In this document: positions 1 to 8,244 of the stretch, piece by piece
Layout of the letters: each line of letters opens with the position of its first letter
How positions within the stretch are numbered: position 1 is the first letter of the stretch
Assembly: GCA_035534235.1 (NCBI GenBank)
Contig: DATLSH010000033.1
Coordinates: 1 to 64,000, forward strand
Reading direction: 5' to 3'
Source: Bog-473 sp035534235
Lineage (GTDB): Bacteria > Actinomycetota > Acidimicrobiia > Acidimicrobiales > RAAP-2
DNA: 64,000 nt
Notes under the pieces: generated by a model
The model's database searches: none
Told to the model about the DNA's origin: nothing
Seen by the model: only the letters and a program-made list of their open reading frames with translations
Program-made: the position numbers and the translations under genes

Positions 1-167
1 CCCGGGGTGCGCCCGATCATCTGCCAGGCGTCCATCCCGATGGCCAGCACTTCGCGCGTGCGTGAATCCAGTGCCACCACGGTGGGTTCGTTGAGCACCA
101 GTCCCTTGCCCCTGGCGTAGACCAGCGTGTTCGCCGTCCCCAGATCGATGGCCAGGTCGCGCGACAT
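1..167 (-). CDS. mreB: Rod shape-determining protein MreB, N-terminal part (cut by window edge)
   Basis: Only the first 55 or so residues are in the window; the rest lies beyond base 1. The reading begins MSRDLAIDLGTANTLVYARG, which holds the actin-fold phosphate-1 loop (DLGTANT) typical of MreB, followed by the LNEPTVVALD strand. MreB is the bacterial actin homologue that polymerises under the membrane and guides lateral wall synthesis. ATG at 167-165 is the only sensible start. DnaK-type ATPases share the fold, but the N-terminal motif and the wording after it fit MreB far better. It is divergent from the PDZ gene that begins near 238, so the 70 bases between probably hold both promoters. 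Confidence 0.9.
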   Translation of the reverse strand, partial: MSRDLAIDLGTANTLVYARGKGLVLNEPTVVALDSRTREVLAIGMDAWQMIGRTP

Positions 168-237
168 GAGGCCTCATGGTACGGCCGGATGCCGCCGCGA
201 CCGCATTTCGCTGCCTGCCCTCGGTAGCCTCCCCTGG

Positions 238-1458
238 GTGAGTCCCACCGCCGGAGAGCCTCCGGCCCGTGATCCGGGGGAGGGAGGGGCGGGCGGTCAG
301 CCCGACGATGCCGAGGTGCCCCTGCGCGGCTGGATCGATCCCGACGACCGCCTGTGGCGCCATCCGAGCGAGGTTGCCGGTGCCCGAACCGGTACCGGTC
401 CCGGCCTGCCGGCTGCACCGCGCCCAACCCCACGCCTCATGATCCTGATCAGCGCCGTGGCCGTCCTGGCGGCCGGAGCGGGGGCCACCGTCCTCCTCTC
501 CCCCGGCGCCAGCCACCTGGCCACCGACGCGGGCGTCGGCGGGGTTGCCGCGCCCTTGACCACGGTGGCCGCCTACGCCAGTGCCATCCCCACCGTCGCC
601 GCCGCGGCTGGGCGCTCCATGGTGGAGCTCCGCGTCTCCACCCCCACGGGGTCGTTCTTCCTCACCGGGGTGGCCGTGGCCGAGGGCGGCCTGGTGGCCA
701 CCCCGGCCGATACGCTCACCGGCCCGCACACCATCTCCATGGTCGGCCCCGGTGGGCAGCTGCAGCCTGCTTCCATTGTGGCCGTCGACCGCGCCTCCGA
801 TCTGGCTCTGGTCACCGTGCCCGACGACCTTCCCGTGGCCCCCTTCGCCGACGACGCCGCGCTGGTGCCCGGCTCGGCCGATATGACGCTGAGCCTGTCC
901 CCGCCCCTGACCCCTTCCACGGCGGCGCCCGCGCTGCACTGCACGCCGGGTTCGGTCAGCGCGGTGGCCACCCCCATCGGGGCCGGTCCGGCCGATGGCA
1001 TGGCGGGAATTGAGTCCAGCGCCACGGGGGTGACCGGGGAGCCCGGGGACCCCTTGTTGAATGCCGGCGGTGCCGTCGTCGGCCTGCGCGACGGCGACGG
1101 CCCGAGGGCGGGGCACGGCCCCACCTTCCTGCCGACCCAACTGGTGCTCGGCGTCATGGACGACCTGCGCTCCACCAATCGGGTGGAGCACGGCTGGCTG
1201 GGTCTGGCCGGATCCGACACCGGGGCACCGGCTGCACCGAGCGGCGCCGTGGTGGCGTCGGTGGCACCCAGCGGACCGGCGGCCGGCCATCTGCACGCGG
1301 GCGAGGTGGTCACGGGGGTGAACGGGGCTCCGGTCCGCACCATGGCTGAGTTGCGGGCTCGCCTCTACGTGCTGGCACCCGGCACCACGGTCGCGCTCTC
1401 GGTCCTTGACGGCACCATGACCCGTGTCGTCGACGTGACCTTGAGCGCCTCCCCGTAG
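238..1458 (+). CDS. Membrane-anchored PDZ protein with degenerate trypsin-like (HtrA-type) domain
   Basis: About 406 residues from the GTG at 238; earlier in-frame codons run antisense through mreB and are not credible. A short cytoplasmic segment with the motif WIDPDDRLWRHPSE (about 32-45) is followed by one membrane helix (about 67-89), a trypsin-like domain (about 110-310) and a C-terminal PDZ domain (about 320-406, motif HLHAGEVVTGVNG). The HtrA layout is plain, but the catalytic triad is not: the usual TNxHV is replaced by ATPADT, and the usual GNSGGP serine loop reads GEPGDP. Only the aspartate strand (SDLALVTV) looks normal. I infer a non-proteolytic PDZ binding or sensor protein at the outer face of the membrane. 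It is followed after 9 bases by the Zincin_2-type gene, so the two are likely co-transcribed. Confidence 0.75.
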   Translation: MSPTAGEPPARDPGEGGAGGQPDDAEVPLRGWIDPDDRLWRHPSEVAGARTGTGPGLPAAPRPTPRLMILISAVAVLAAGAGATVLLSPGASHLATDAGVGGVAAPLTTVAAYASAIPTVAAAAGRSMVELRVSTPTGSFFLTGVAVAEGGLVATPADTLTGPHTISMVGPGGQLQPASIVAVDRASDLALVTVPDDLPVAPFADDAALVPGSADMTLSLSPPLTPSTAAPALHCTPGSVSAVATPIGAGPADGMAGIESSATGVTGEPGDPLLNAGGAVVGLRDGDGPRAGHGPTFLPTQLVLGVMDDLRSTNRVEHGWLGLAGSDTGAPAAPSGAVVASVAPSGPAAGHLHAGEVVTGVNGAPVRTMAELRARLYVLAPGTTVALSVLDGTMTRVVDVTLSASP

Positions 1459-1467
1459 CATGCAGGC

Positions 1468-2673
1468 GTGAGCATGTTCGGTTCCCACGACCCCGACAAC
1501 CCGATGGGAGGCCTCCTCGGGGACCTGCTCAAGGTCATCGGCTCGGCGCCCGGTGGTGTGGACAGCTGGTTCGATGCCGCCCGCACACTGGCCTTCGGGG
1601 TGGCCACCGACGATGGCGAGGACGACAACGCCGATCCGCTGGTCCGCATCGCCTTCGAGGAGCTGGCCCGGGTGGCCGAGCTCCATGTGGCCGACGCCAC
1701 CGGAATCCCTCTGACCACCGGAGGGTCCAGCATCTCCTTCGATGCCGTGGGGCCGGGCCAGTGGTCGTTCCGCCTGCTAAATGCCTACCGTCCCACCCTG
1801 CAGCTGATGGTCGAGGCACAGCAACAGGCGGCGGCCGCCCTGCCGCCGCCGGGCGAGTCCGATCCGCTCGGGGCCGACGCTCCCGGTGGTCTGGCCGGTC
1901 TGTTGAGTCAGTTCGCGGTGACCATCGGCCCCGTGTTCCTCGGCATGCAGTTCGGCTCGGCCGCCGGCCACCTGGCCCGGAGGGCCTTCGGGCAGTACGC
2001 CCTCCCGCTGCCCTGGCCCGAGTCGCACACCCTTCTGCTGGTCCCGGGCAACGTGGCCCAGTTCGCCGAGGACTGGAGCCTGCCGCTGCAGGAGGTCCAG
2101 CTCTGGGCCTGCCTGCGCGAGCTGACCATGCACGCAGTGCTGACCCGTCCCGGCGTGCGCGCCTCCCTCACCACCCTGCTGGCCGACGCGTCGGCCCATG
2201 CCGCGGCGGCGCAGCGCTCCATTGTGGAGCGCCTGAGCGACGGGCTGGGGGAACCGGACGATCTGGAGGACGCCCTGAGTGATCCCGAGGCGCTCCTGGC
2301 CGACCTCATCAGTCCCGAGCAGCGCAACATCTCGGGTGCCCTCACCGCCCTCACGACGGCCATCGGCGCCTACGTCGACCACATCACCACGGGCATCGCG
2401 GCCACCTTGACGTCGTCACCGGCCGCCCTGCGTGAGGCCTGGTACCGCTACCGGGTGGAAGACGGGAAAGGCGAACAGGCCTTCGCCGGGCTCTTCGGGC
2501 TCAACATGGGCCAAATTGAGGTGGACCGGGGGGCCGCCTTCATCGACGGCGTGGTCGAACGGGCCGGCGAGGACGCCCTGGCGCGCCTGTGGTCCGACGA
2601 GGCGGACCTGCCCACACCGGCCGACGTGGACGCCCCCGGCCTGTGGCTGGCTCGCATTGGCCTGATGGACTAG
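1468..2673 (+). CDS. Zincin_2 (DUF2342) family protein, putative zinc-dependent hydrolase
   Basis: 401 residues from GTG 1468 (ATG at 1474 is also possible). It resembles the actinobacterial Zincin_2/TIGR03624 family: an N-terminal helical region, the block ALPLPWPESHTLLLVPGNV (about 180-198) and the helix LWACLRELTMHAVL (about 211-224), which is where the metal site sits in zincins. A clean HExxH is absent: the local sequence is RELTMH, so metal binding is doubtful. The role of this family is not established; members have been linked by name to F420 biosynthesis but no reaction is shown. It follows the PDZ gene closely and converges on the next gene, overlapping its 3' end by four bases. Confidence 0.65.
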   Translation: MSMFGSHDPDNPMGGLLGDLLKVIGSAPGGVDSWFDAARTLAFGVATDDGEDDNADPLVRIAFEELARVAELHVADATGIPLTTGGSSISFDAVGPGQWSFRLLNAYRPTLQLMVEAQQQAAAALPPPGESDPLGADAPGGLAGLLSQFAVTIGPVFLGMQFGSAAGHLARRAFGQYALPLPWPESHTLLLVPGNVAQFAEDWSLPLQEVQLWACLRELTMHAVLTRPGVRASLTTLLADASAHAAAAQRSIVERLSDGLGEPDDLEDALSDPEALLADLISPEQRNISGALTALTTAIGAYVDHITTGIAATLTSSPAALREAWYRYRVEDGKGEQAFAGLFGLNMGQIEVDRGAAFIDGVVERAGEDALARLWSDEADLPTPADVDAPGLWLARIGLMD

Positions 2674-2966
2674 GCCTCCGCCCCCTCTTCCAGGAAGCCC
2701 AGGTCCCACTCCAGGGCCAGATTCTCCCGCTCGGCGTCGCGCACCACGCGCTCGCGGTTGCGGCGGAACTGGGGGTCGTGGGGCGGCAGCAGCACCAGCC
2801 GGGCCTGTACCCGATCGCGGAACTGGTCGACCACCTCGGCGGGGCCGAAATCCGACTGCACGGCCCAGTGGGGCGCCACCGGACCCAGATAGACCACGCG
2901 GACATGGCCGATCGGCTCAATCGGTTCGGTGATCTCTCCTGTGTCGTCCTCGACATCCGGGGACAT
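2670..2966 (-). CDS. Conserved hypothetical protein, acidic, 98 aa
   Basis: Starts at ATG 2966-2964, chosen because a strong AGGAGG ribosome-binding site lies just upstream. The product opens MSPDVEDDTGEITEPIEPIG and continues with a mixed segment containing HVRVVYLGPVAPHW and a charged C-terminus (RNRERVVRDAERENLALEWDLGFLEEGAEA in separate stretches). No membrane segment or catalytic motif is visible and I do not recognise a characterised family. It is transcribed away from the whiB promoter region and its stop overlaps the stop of the convergent zincin-like gene by a few bases, leaving no room for a terminator hairpin between them. Confidence 0.7.
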   Translation of the reverse strand: MSPDVEDDTGEITEPIEPIGHVRVVYLGPVAPHWAVQSDFGPAEVVDQFRDRVQARLVLLPPHDPQFRRNRERVVRDAERENLALEWDLGFLEEGAEA

Positions 2967-3094
2967 GGCACCTCCTGGCAATGGGCGAACGGCCGTCAGC
3001 GTACCGGACCCCACTCCGGGCAGTTCCCCCGCCCCTTCGTGCGCCCCTTGTGCCTGGGTGGCCAGATTCTTACGAACTTCCTATGGGCTGGATA

Positions 3095-3123
3095 TTCACG
3101 CTGACCAAGACTTTCGGTAGAAT
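3095..3123 (+). promoter_or_regulatory. Candidate promoter of the upstream whiB gene
   Basis: A -35-like TTCACG (3095-3100) and a -10-like TAGAAT (3118-3123) are separated by exactly 17 bases, in an AT-richer stretch unusual for this chromosome. Transcription would begin near 3130, giving an 18-base leader that carries a GGAG ribosome-binding site before the ATG at 3148. Seen in sequence; not tested. Confidence 0.5.
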
Positions 3124-3147
3124 GGTGCGTGAAAAGGGAGTCGAACA

Positions 3148-3393
3148 ATGAATACCGATTGGATGGCCCGGGGGAAGTGCAAGGAAGTTGCACCGGACAT
3201 CTTCTTTCCCAATGACGGCATGGGCGTGCTGTTGGCCCAGCGCATCTGCGGCGAGTGCCCGGTGGCCGAGGAGTGCCTTGAGTATGCGCTGAGCAACCAC
3301 ATCGACCACGGAGTGTGGGGCGGCACCTCCGAGCGCGAGCGCCGTCGCCTCCTGCGCCGGCGGCGCATGGCGCGCACCGTCTCGGTCGGCTAG
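3148..3393 (+). CDS. WhiB-family iron-sulfur transcriptional regulator
   Basis: 81 residues, the usual WhiB size. Four cysteines in the WhiB spacing (C11, C34, C37, C43 within GKCKE and CGECPVAEEC) would bind a [4Fe-4S] cluster. They are followed by the signature turn GVWGGTSERERRRL and a basic C-terminal tail that contacts DNA. WhiB proteins typically act with the primary sigma factor to set gene expression in response to redox, nitric oxide or developmental cues. The start is ATG 3148 with GGAG upstream. Which WhiB subfamily it belongs to cannot be settled here. A second WhiB gene faces it 940 bases downstream. Confidence 0.92.
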   Translation: MNTDWMARGKCKEVAPDIFFPNDGMGVLLAQRICGECPVAEECLEYALSNHIDHGVWGGTSERERRRLLRRRRMARTVSVG

Positions 3394-3464
3394 CCGCCAC
3401 ACCCCAAGCCTCGCCTCGCCGCGGGGCACACGCGCCACGCGGCAGCCCATGTGAAGCTGGAGCT

Positions 3465-4301
3465 GTGCTCGTCGAATGCGTGGTCAACATCAGCGAGGGC
3501 CGGGACGAGCCCATCCTCGCCGAGCTGGCCGCCGCCGCGTCGCCCTGGTTGCTCGACCGGCACTCCGACCCCGGGCACCACCGCTCCGTCCTCACACTCG
3601 GCGGCCCCGCCGATGCGGTGGCCGAGGCGGTCAAGGCTCTGGCCACGGCCACCGTGGCCCGGCTCGACCTTGCCGCGCACATCGGGTCCCACCCGCGCCT
3701 GGGCGTGCTCGATGTGGTCCCCTTCGTCCCCTACATCCCGGGCGCGCCACCCCCCACCGGCCTGGACGCGGTGCTCCCCCTGCGGGACGCCTTCGCCCGC
3801 TGGCTAGGTGCCACCTTGGGTGTGCCGGGCTTTCTCTACGGACCTCTTCCCGGCGGCCGGACCCGGACCCTGCCCGACATTCGGCGCCACGCCTTCGGCG
3901 ACCTGGCCCCCGACTTCGGCCCCGACCGGGCCCACCCGACGGCCGGGGCCACGGCCATCGGGGCCCGGGGCGCACTGGTGGCCTACAACGTGTGGGTCTC
4001 GACGCCGCTCGTGGCCCGCCGGGTGGCGCCTCTGGTCCGCAGCCCGTTGGTGCGGGCCCTCGGCCTTGAAGTGGGCACCCGGGCCCAGGTCTCCTGCAAC
4101 CTGATCGATCCGGTGCACTTCGGCCCGGCCCAGCTCTACGATGCCGTGGCCACGCAGGTCGCTTCCGTTGGCGGCGCCGTGGAGGGTGCCGAGTTGGTCG
4201 GCCTCATCCCCGAGAACGTCCTGCAGGCGGTCCCGCCGGCTCGTTGGGCCGAGCTCGGCCTGGCGGCCGGCGCAACCGTCGAAGCTCGCTTGACCCCTTA
4301 G
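3465..4301 (+). CDS. Glutamate formimidoyltransferase-like protein (formiminotransferase domain)
   Basis: About 278 residues from GTG 3465. The N-terminus MLVECVVNISEGRDEP is the hallmark of the formiminotransferase N-subdomain (FtcD), followed by SHPRLGVLDVVPFVP (about 75-90), which contains the catalytic-region histidine and aspartate of that family. In histidine breakdown such enzymes move the formimino group of N-formimino-glutamate to tetrahydrofolate. It is slightly shorter than the roughly 300-residue single-domain family and has no cyclodeaminase domain. No other hut genes are nearby, so the physiological role is open; a one-carbon transfer role or a diverged function is equally possible. 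It lies between two convergent whiB genes. Confidence 0.72.
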   Translation: MLVECVVNISEGRDEPILAELAAAASPWLLDRHSDPGHHRSVLTLGGPADAVAEAVKALATATVARLDLAAHIGSHPRLGVLDVVPFVPYIPGAPPPTGLDAVLPLRDAFARWLGATLGVPGFLYGPLPGGRTRTLPDIRRHAFGDLAPDFGPDRAHPTAGATAIGARGALVAYNVWVSTPLVARRVAPLVRSPLVRALGLEVGTRAQVSCNLIDPVHFGPAQLYDAVATQVASVGGAVEGAELVGLIPENVLQAVPPARWAELGLAAGATVEARLTP

Positions 4302-4332
4302 GCGAGACCGATGCAGGCGGCCTCTGCCAGCC

Positions 4333-4614
4333 TCAAGAGGCGTGGACGACGTCCCGTCGCGACAGCGCACGGGCCCGGCGCAGGCGCCGGCGCTCCCGCT
4401 CGCTCATGCCGCCCCAGATGCCGAACTTCTCCCCGTTGGCCAGGGCGTACTCAAGGCAGTCCTCGCGCACAACGCAGCCGCGGCACACTTCCTTCGCCTC
4501 GCGGGTCGATGCCCCCCTTTCGGGGAAGAACAGGTCTGGATCGACTCCCATGCAGTTGGCCTGAATCTGCCAGCTGCGTTCCTGGCGACCGTAGAGAGTG
4601 GTGACAACGTCCAC
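4333..4614 (-). CDS. WhiB-family iron-sulfur transcriptional regulator (second copy)
   Basis: About 93 residues. The cysteines of ANCMG, CRGC and REDCLEYAL, then GIWGGMSERERRRLRR, give a complete WhiB domain; WQIQANCMGVDPDLFFPE at its front resembles the WhiB1/WhiB2 side of the family. I chose GTG 4614 because AAGGGGGG lies 7 bases upstream and a candidate promoter ends near 4645. The GTG at 4635 would add seven residues but has no ribosome-binding site and would sit only about 10 bases from the predicted transcription start. Its 3' end faces the formiminotransferase gene across about 30 bases containing a weak GCCTC/GAGGC inverted repeat. Confidence 0.9.
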   Translation of the reverse strand: MDVVTTLYGRQERSWQIQANCMGVDPDLFFPERGASTREAKEVCRGCVVREDCLEYALANGEKFGIWGGMSERERRRLRRARALSRRDVVHAS

Positions 4615-4651
4615 TGGTGCGCCCCCCTTCGCCACTTAGGTGGCATCCGTG

Positions 4652-4679
4652 TAGTTACAACGGTGTCATCTTTCACCAA
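4652..4679 (-). promoter_or_regulatory. Candidate promoter of the second whiB gene
   Basis: Reading leftward, TTGGTG (4679-4674) and TAACTA (4657-4652) are 16 bases apart in a locally AT-rich segment upstream of the whiB start. The match is modest, but the position supports the downstream GTG start at 4614. Confidence 0.35.
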
Positions 4680-4752
4680 ACCGTCACGGAACGCAAGGGG
4701 GAGATTTGGAAACTCGTGCCTGGGCCTTGTCCAGGCCGTGCCTCAGGGCGCC

Positions 4753-6759
4753 TCAGCCGGCCGGGCGCAGGATCCGGCGGTGCTGCAGGAAGTCCACCAG
4801 GACGTAGCCACCCAGGGCATCGGGGGTGGTGTAGAAGGTCCGCCCCCCGTTGACCCGGGCGATCTGCTCCACGAAGGGGTAGTGCGTGCGCTGCAGGTCC
4901 AGGGCGAAGGTGTTGATCACAATGCCGGCCCGGGTGCAGCGGATGACCTCGGCCATGGTGCGGCGCAGGGTCTCGGCCACCGGGGGGTAGTTGAAGAAGA
5001 CCTCGCCGTAGTCGTCGATGTGGGCCGTGGGTTCACCGTCGGTCACCACAATGACCTGCTTGGTGCCGTGCTGGTGGGCCAGCATGCGCCGGGCCAGAGC
5101 CAGGGCGTGCTGCAGGTTGGTGCCGTAGACGTAGTCCCACATGGCGGTCGGCACCTCGTCGGGCCGGATTTCGCGCGCCACCTCGGAGAAGCCCACGATG
5201 CCGAGATAGTCCCTCGGGAAGCGGCTGGAAATGAGTGTCTGCAACGCCATGGCCATGCGCTTGGCCGGCACGAAGTTGTCCCGCATGGGCATGGACATGG
5301 AGAGGTCGAGCAGCAACACGGTGGCCGAGCGGGTGAGGGCCTCCACCTCCACCACTTCGAAGTCCTCGGGCGCCAGCCGCACCGGTATCCCCGACCCGCC
5401 CCGGCGCACGGCGTTGTGCACCGTGGTGGAGAGGTGGAGGTTGAGCGGGTCGCCGAACTCGTAGGCCTTGGTGGTCTCCTCGCGGTCATGCCCGGTGCCG
5501 GCCCACACCGCGCTGTGATCGCCGATGCGGTCCTTGTTGAGTTGCCCGAAGAGGTCGTTCAGCGCTTTCTGTCCCAGGCGCCGCACTCCGCGTGGGGTGA
5601 GCTCGGTCCGCCCGCCCTGCTGCTCAATGAGACCGGCGTCGGCCAGCGACTTAGTGAGCTTGGCCAGCCGGTCCAGCGCCCGCGCCGCATCCTCGCCCAT
5701 GTGGGCCCGTACCTGGTCCAGATCGATCTCACTCAGGGCCGCCGGCGTCGAGGCCGACTGCAGCAGGTCCTCCATACGCTCGAGCTGACCGAGTTGGGTG
5801 GCCAGGTCGGTGGCCCGCGACAGGCTCATGGGGCCCTCGCCCTCGAAGTCGTACGAGCGCTGCCACCCGGCGTCGGGCACGGCGCGCTGCAGGTTCTGGG
5901 CCAGGCGCTCTACCTGCCAGCGCAGGTCCATGTCTTCGAGCACCGCGTCGGCGAGGCTCCGTAACTGGGCCTGCTGCTCGGACGAGAGCGAGTTCCACAC
6001 CGCCTGGGCGGCAGCCATGCGCTCGGCCAGCTGCTGCAGCAACTCGTCGAGGTTCTGCGGGTTGCCCGGGAACATGTCGCCGAACTGCGCCATGAACTCC
6101 TCAAAGGTCGGGTCGAGCTCCTCGCCCCGCTCGCGCTGCTCCAGCATTTGGTTGAGGGCGTCGTAGGCGTCCCGCATGCGGGCCATCTGCTCGGGGCTCA
6201 TGGAGGACAGCGCGTCGGAAGCCCCCTCAAAGAAGGTGTCGGCCATCTCGCGCCGAAGCTCGTCGAGCAGCTCCTCGAAGCGCTCCCTCGCCTCGGTCGA
6301 CACGAAGTCGTAGTGCTGCAGCGCGGAAATCCGGCCGGGCGCGTCGTCGGGTTGGAGGTCGAGTGCCATGCGCCGCTCGGTGGCCACGTCACCGGTCACC
6401 GCGGCGCGGCGTTCGTCCCCCGAGCCGGCGGCTTCCTCCACCATGTCGTCAATGGCTGCCCGCTCGTCGGACTCAATGTCGTCGAGTTGCGCCGTCAACT
6501 CGGCCATGCGCCCGTCGGGGTCGCCCTCGGCCAGCATTTCGGCCCGGCGCCGGCGGAGCTGCTCCAGCAGGTCGCGCAGGCCGGGGATCTGCTCGCCGTC
6601 GGCGGTGCGCAGCCCCGAGCGGAGCAAGCGGCGCAGCGCGTCGTCCAGGTCGCCCCCGGCCAGCAGGTCGTCGGTCAGCCCGGCCAGCAGGTCGTCGGGG
6701 TCGAGGTCGCTGAACTCCTGGGTGCCGTCCCACTCCGAGTAGTCGTAACGGGCGCTCAT
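4753..6759 (-). CDS. VWA-domain protein partnered with a MoxR/ChlI-type AAA ATPase
   Basis: 668 residues from ATG 6759. The first 450 or so residues are helical and rich in charged and glutamine residues, with coiled-coil-like stretches. The C-terminal part is a von Willebrand factor A domain with an intact MIDAS: DLSMS at about 485-489 and the later VVTDGEPTAH. It starts 6 bases after the stop of the AAA ATPase gene, so the two form an operon. MoxR/VWA pairs are known to act as metal-cofactor insertion or protein-remodelling chaperones, as in magnesium chelatase ChlI/ChlD or CoxE systems. The substrate here cannot be read from the sequence; no chlorophyll or CO dehydrogenase genes are adjacent. 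Confidence 0.82.
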   Translation of the reverse strand: MSARYDYSEWDGTQEFSDLDPDDLLAGLTDDLLAGGDLDDALRRLLRSGLRTADGEQIPGLRDLLEQLRRRRAEMLAEGDPDGRMAELTAQLDDIESDERAAIDDMVEEAAGSGDERRAAVTGDVATERRMALDLQPDDAPGRISALQHYDFVSTEARERFEELLDELRREMADTFFEGASDALSSMSPEQMARMRDAYDALNQMLEQRERGEELDPTFEEFMAQFGDMFPGNPQNLDELLQQLAERMAAAQAVWNSLSSEQQAQLRSLADAVLEDMDLRWQVERLAQNLQRAVPDAGWQRSYDFEGEGPMSLSRATDLATQLGQLERMEDLLQSASTPAALSEIDLDQVRAHMGEDAARALDRLAKLTKSLADAGLIEQQGGRTELTPRGVRRLGQKALNDLFGQLNKDRIGDHSAVWAGTGHDREETTKAYEFGDPLNLHLSTTVHNAVRRGGSGIPVRLAPEDFEVVEVEALTRSATVLLLDLSMSMPMRDNFVPAKRMAMALQTLISSRFPRDYLGIVGFSEVAREIRPDEVPTAMWDYVYGTNLQHALALARRMLAHQHGTKQVIVVTDGEPTAHIDDYGEVFFNYPPVAETLRRTMAEVIRCTRAGIVINTFALDLQRTHYPFVEQIARVNGGRTFYTTPDALGGYVLVDFLQHRRILRPAG

Positions 6760-6765
6760 GGCGGC

Positions 6766-8235
6766 CTACTTGCGCCCCCGGTACAGCGCGCGGGCGCCCG
6801 AGGCGTCCTTGTTCAATCGCTTGGTCAGGTGCAGACCCTCCAACAGGAACTCGAGCGCGCTGGCCATCAGGGCCGGTGACTCGGCTCCCTCGGGTCCGGC
6901 CAGCGCCCTGGTGGGGGGCTCGAGCTCGGGGATGTCGGCCAGCACGGCCAGGTAGGCGTCGGAGGGCAGGTCGTCGCCGGCGTGCACCACGACGTGCTCA
7001 GCGAAGGCGGCCACAATGGCTCCGGGGTCCTCAAGGGTGACCCGTCGTCGGAAGACGGCCAGCGTGGCCGCGGCCACCAGGTGGGCCACCACGTCGCTCT
7101 CGTGGCCCTCCTCCATGGCCTCGACCTCAATCTTGCCCTGGGTGGAAGGCACGAGGGCCGCCAGGTCGCTGACCCGGGGAACGGCCAGGGTCTCACCGGT
7201 GCGCAGGGCGCGGCGCACCGCGTTGGCCACGAGAGTCTCGTAATTGGCGATGGAGAGCCGCACCGACACACCGCTGCGCTGGTTGAGGTGCGTGCTCCGC
7301 CGGGCCAGCTGGCTGACCTCGGCCACCACCTCCTTCAAGAAGGACGGGACGACCACCGGCATGCCGGCGGTGGGCAGTTCGGCCTCGGACTCCATGATCG
7401 CGACCTCGGTCATGGTCTCGTAGGGGTAGTGGGTCCGGATCTGCGCCCCGAACCGGTCCTTCAGCGGCGTGATGATCCGGCCCCGGTTCGTGTAGTCCTC
7501 CGGGTTGGCCGTGGCCACCAGCGTGATGTCGAGCGGCAGCCGGATGCGGTGCCCGCGGATCTGCACGTCGCGCTCCTCCAGCACGTTGAGAAGCCCCACC
7601 TGGATCCGCTCCGACAGGTCGGGAAGCTCGTTGATGGCGAAGATGCCCCGGTTGACCCGCGGGATCAGGCCGTAGTGCAGGGCCAGCTCGTCGCTCAGGT
7701 AGCGGCCCTCGGCGATCTTGATGGGATCGACCTCTCCGATCAGGTCGGCGATGGAGGTGTCGGGCGTGGCCAGCTTCTCGCCGTAGCGCTGGGAGCGGTG
7801 CACCCAGTCGACCGGGGTGGCGTCGCCCATCTCCTCCACCAGGTTGATGCAGGCCCGGGAGATCGGGCTGTAGGGATCGTCGTTGATTTCCGAGCCCGCC
7901 ACCACGGGGAGCCACTCGTCGAGCAGGCCCACAAGGGAGCGGACGACCCGCGTCTTGGCCTGGCCGCGCTCGCCCAGCAGGATGATGTCGTGCCCGGCCA
8001 GAATGGCGTTCTCCAGCTGGGGCACCACGGAGTCCTCAAAACCGAGCACCCCGGGGGTGATCGACCCGCCCGTGGCGATCAGGGCGGCCGCGTTCCGGCG
8101 CATCTCCTCGGCCACGGGGACCGACTTCCAGCCCGAGGCCCGCAGGTCGCCGAGCGCCCTGGGCAGGTCGGGGGGCGGGCGGAGCCTCCCGGGGCCCGGT
8201 GTCGCCGAAGGGTCAGTGCGTGTGGGGCCGTCCAT
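6766..8235 (-). CDS. MoxR/magnesium-chelatase-subunit-I-like AAA+ ATPase
   Basis: 489 residues from ATG 8235. Walker A is GERGQAKT (about 88-95). The Walker B region is GIFAINELP (about 197-205), with asparagine where most AAA proteins have aspartate, as is common in MoxR/ChlI-like proteins. Sensor 1 is VATANPEDY (about 240-248) and an arginine follows in LKDRFGAQI (about 261). The ATPase is expected to form a hexamer that works on the downstream VWA protein. It abuts the LysR gene (9 bases) in the same direction, but no functional link to LysR is evident. Confidence 0.88.
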   Translation of the reverse strand: MDGPTRTDPSATPGPGRLRPPPDLPRALGDLRASGWKSVPVAEEMRRNAAALIATGGSITPGVLGFEDSVVPQLENAILAGHDIILLGERGQAKTRVVRSLVGLLDEWLPVVAGSEINDDPYSPISRACINLVEEMGDATPVDWVHRSQRYGEKLATPDTSIADLIGEVDPIKIAEGRYLSDELALHYGLIPRVNRGIFAINELPDLSERIQVGLLNVLEERDVQIRGHRIRLPLDITLVATANPEDYTNRGRIITPLKDRFGAQIRTHYPYETMTEVAIMESEAELPTAGMPVVVPSFLKEVVAEVSQLARRSTHLNQRSGVSVRLSIANYETLVANAVRRALRTGETLAVPRVSDLAALVPSTQGKIEVEAMEEGHESDVVAHLVAAATLAVFRRRVTLEDPGAIVAAFAEHVVVHAGDDLPSDAYLAVLADIPELEPPTRALAGPEGAESPALMASALEFLLEGLHLTKRLNKDASGARALYRGRK

Positions 8236-8244
8236 AAGGGAAGC

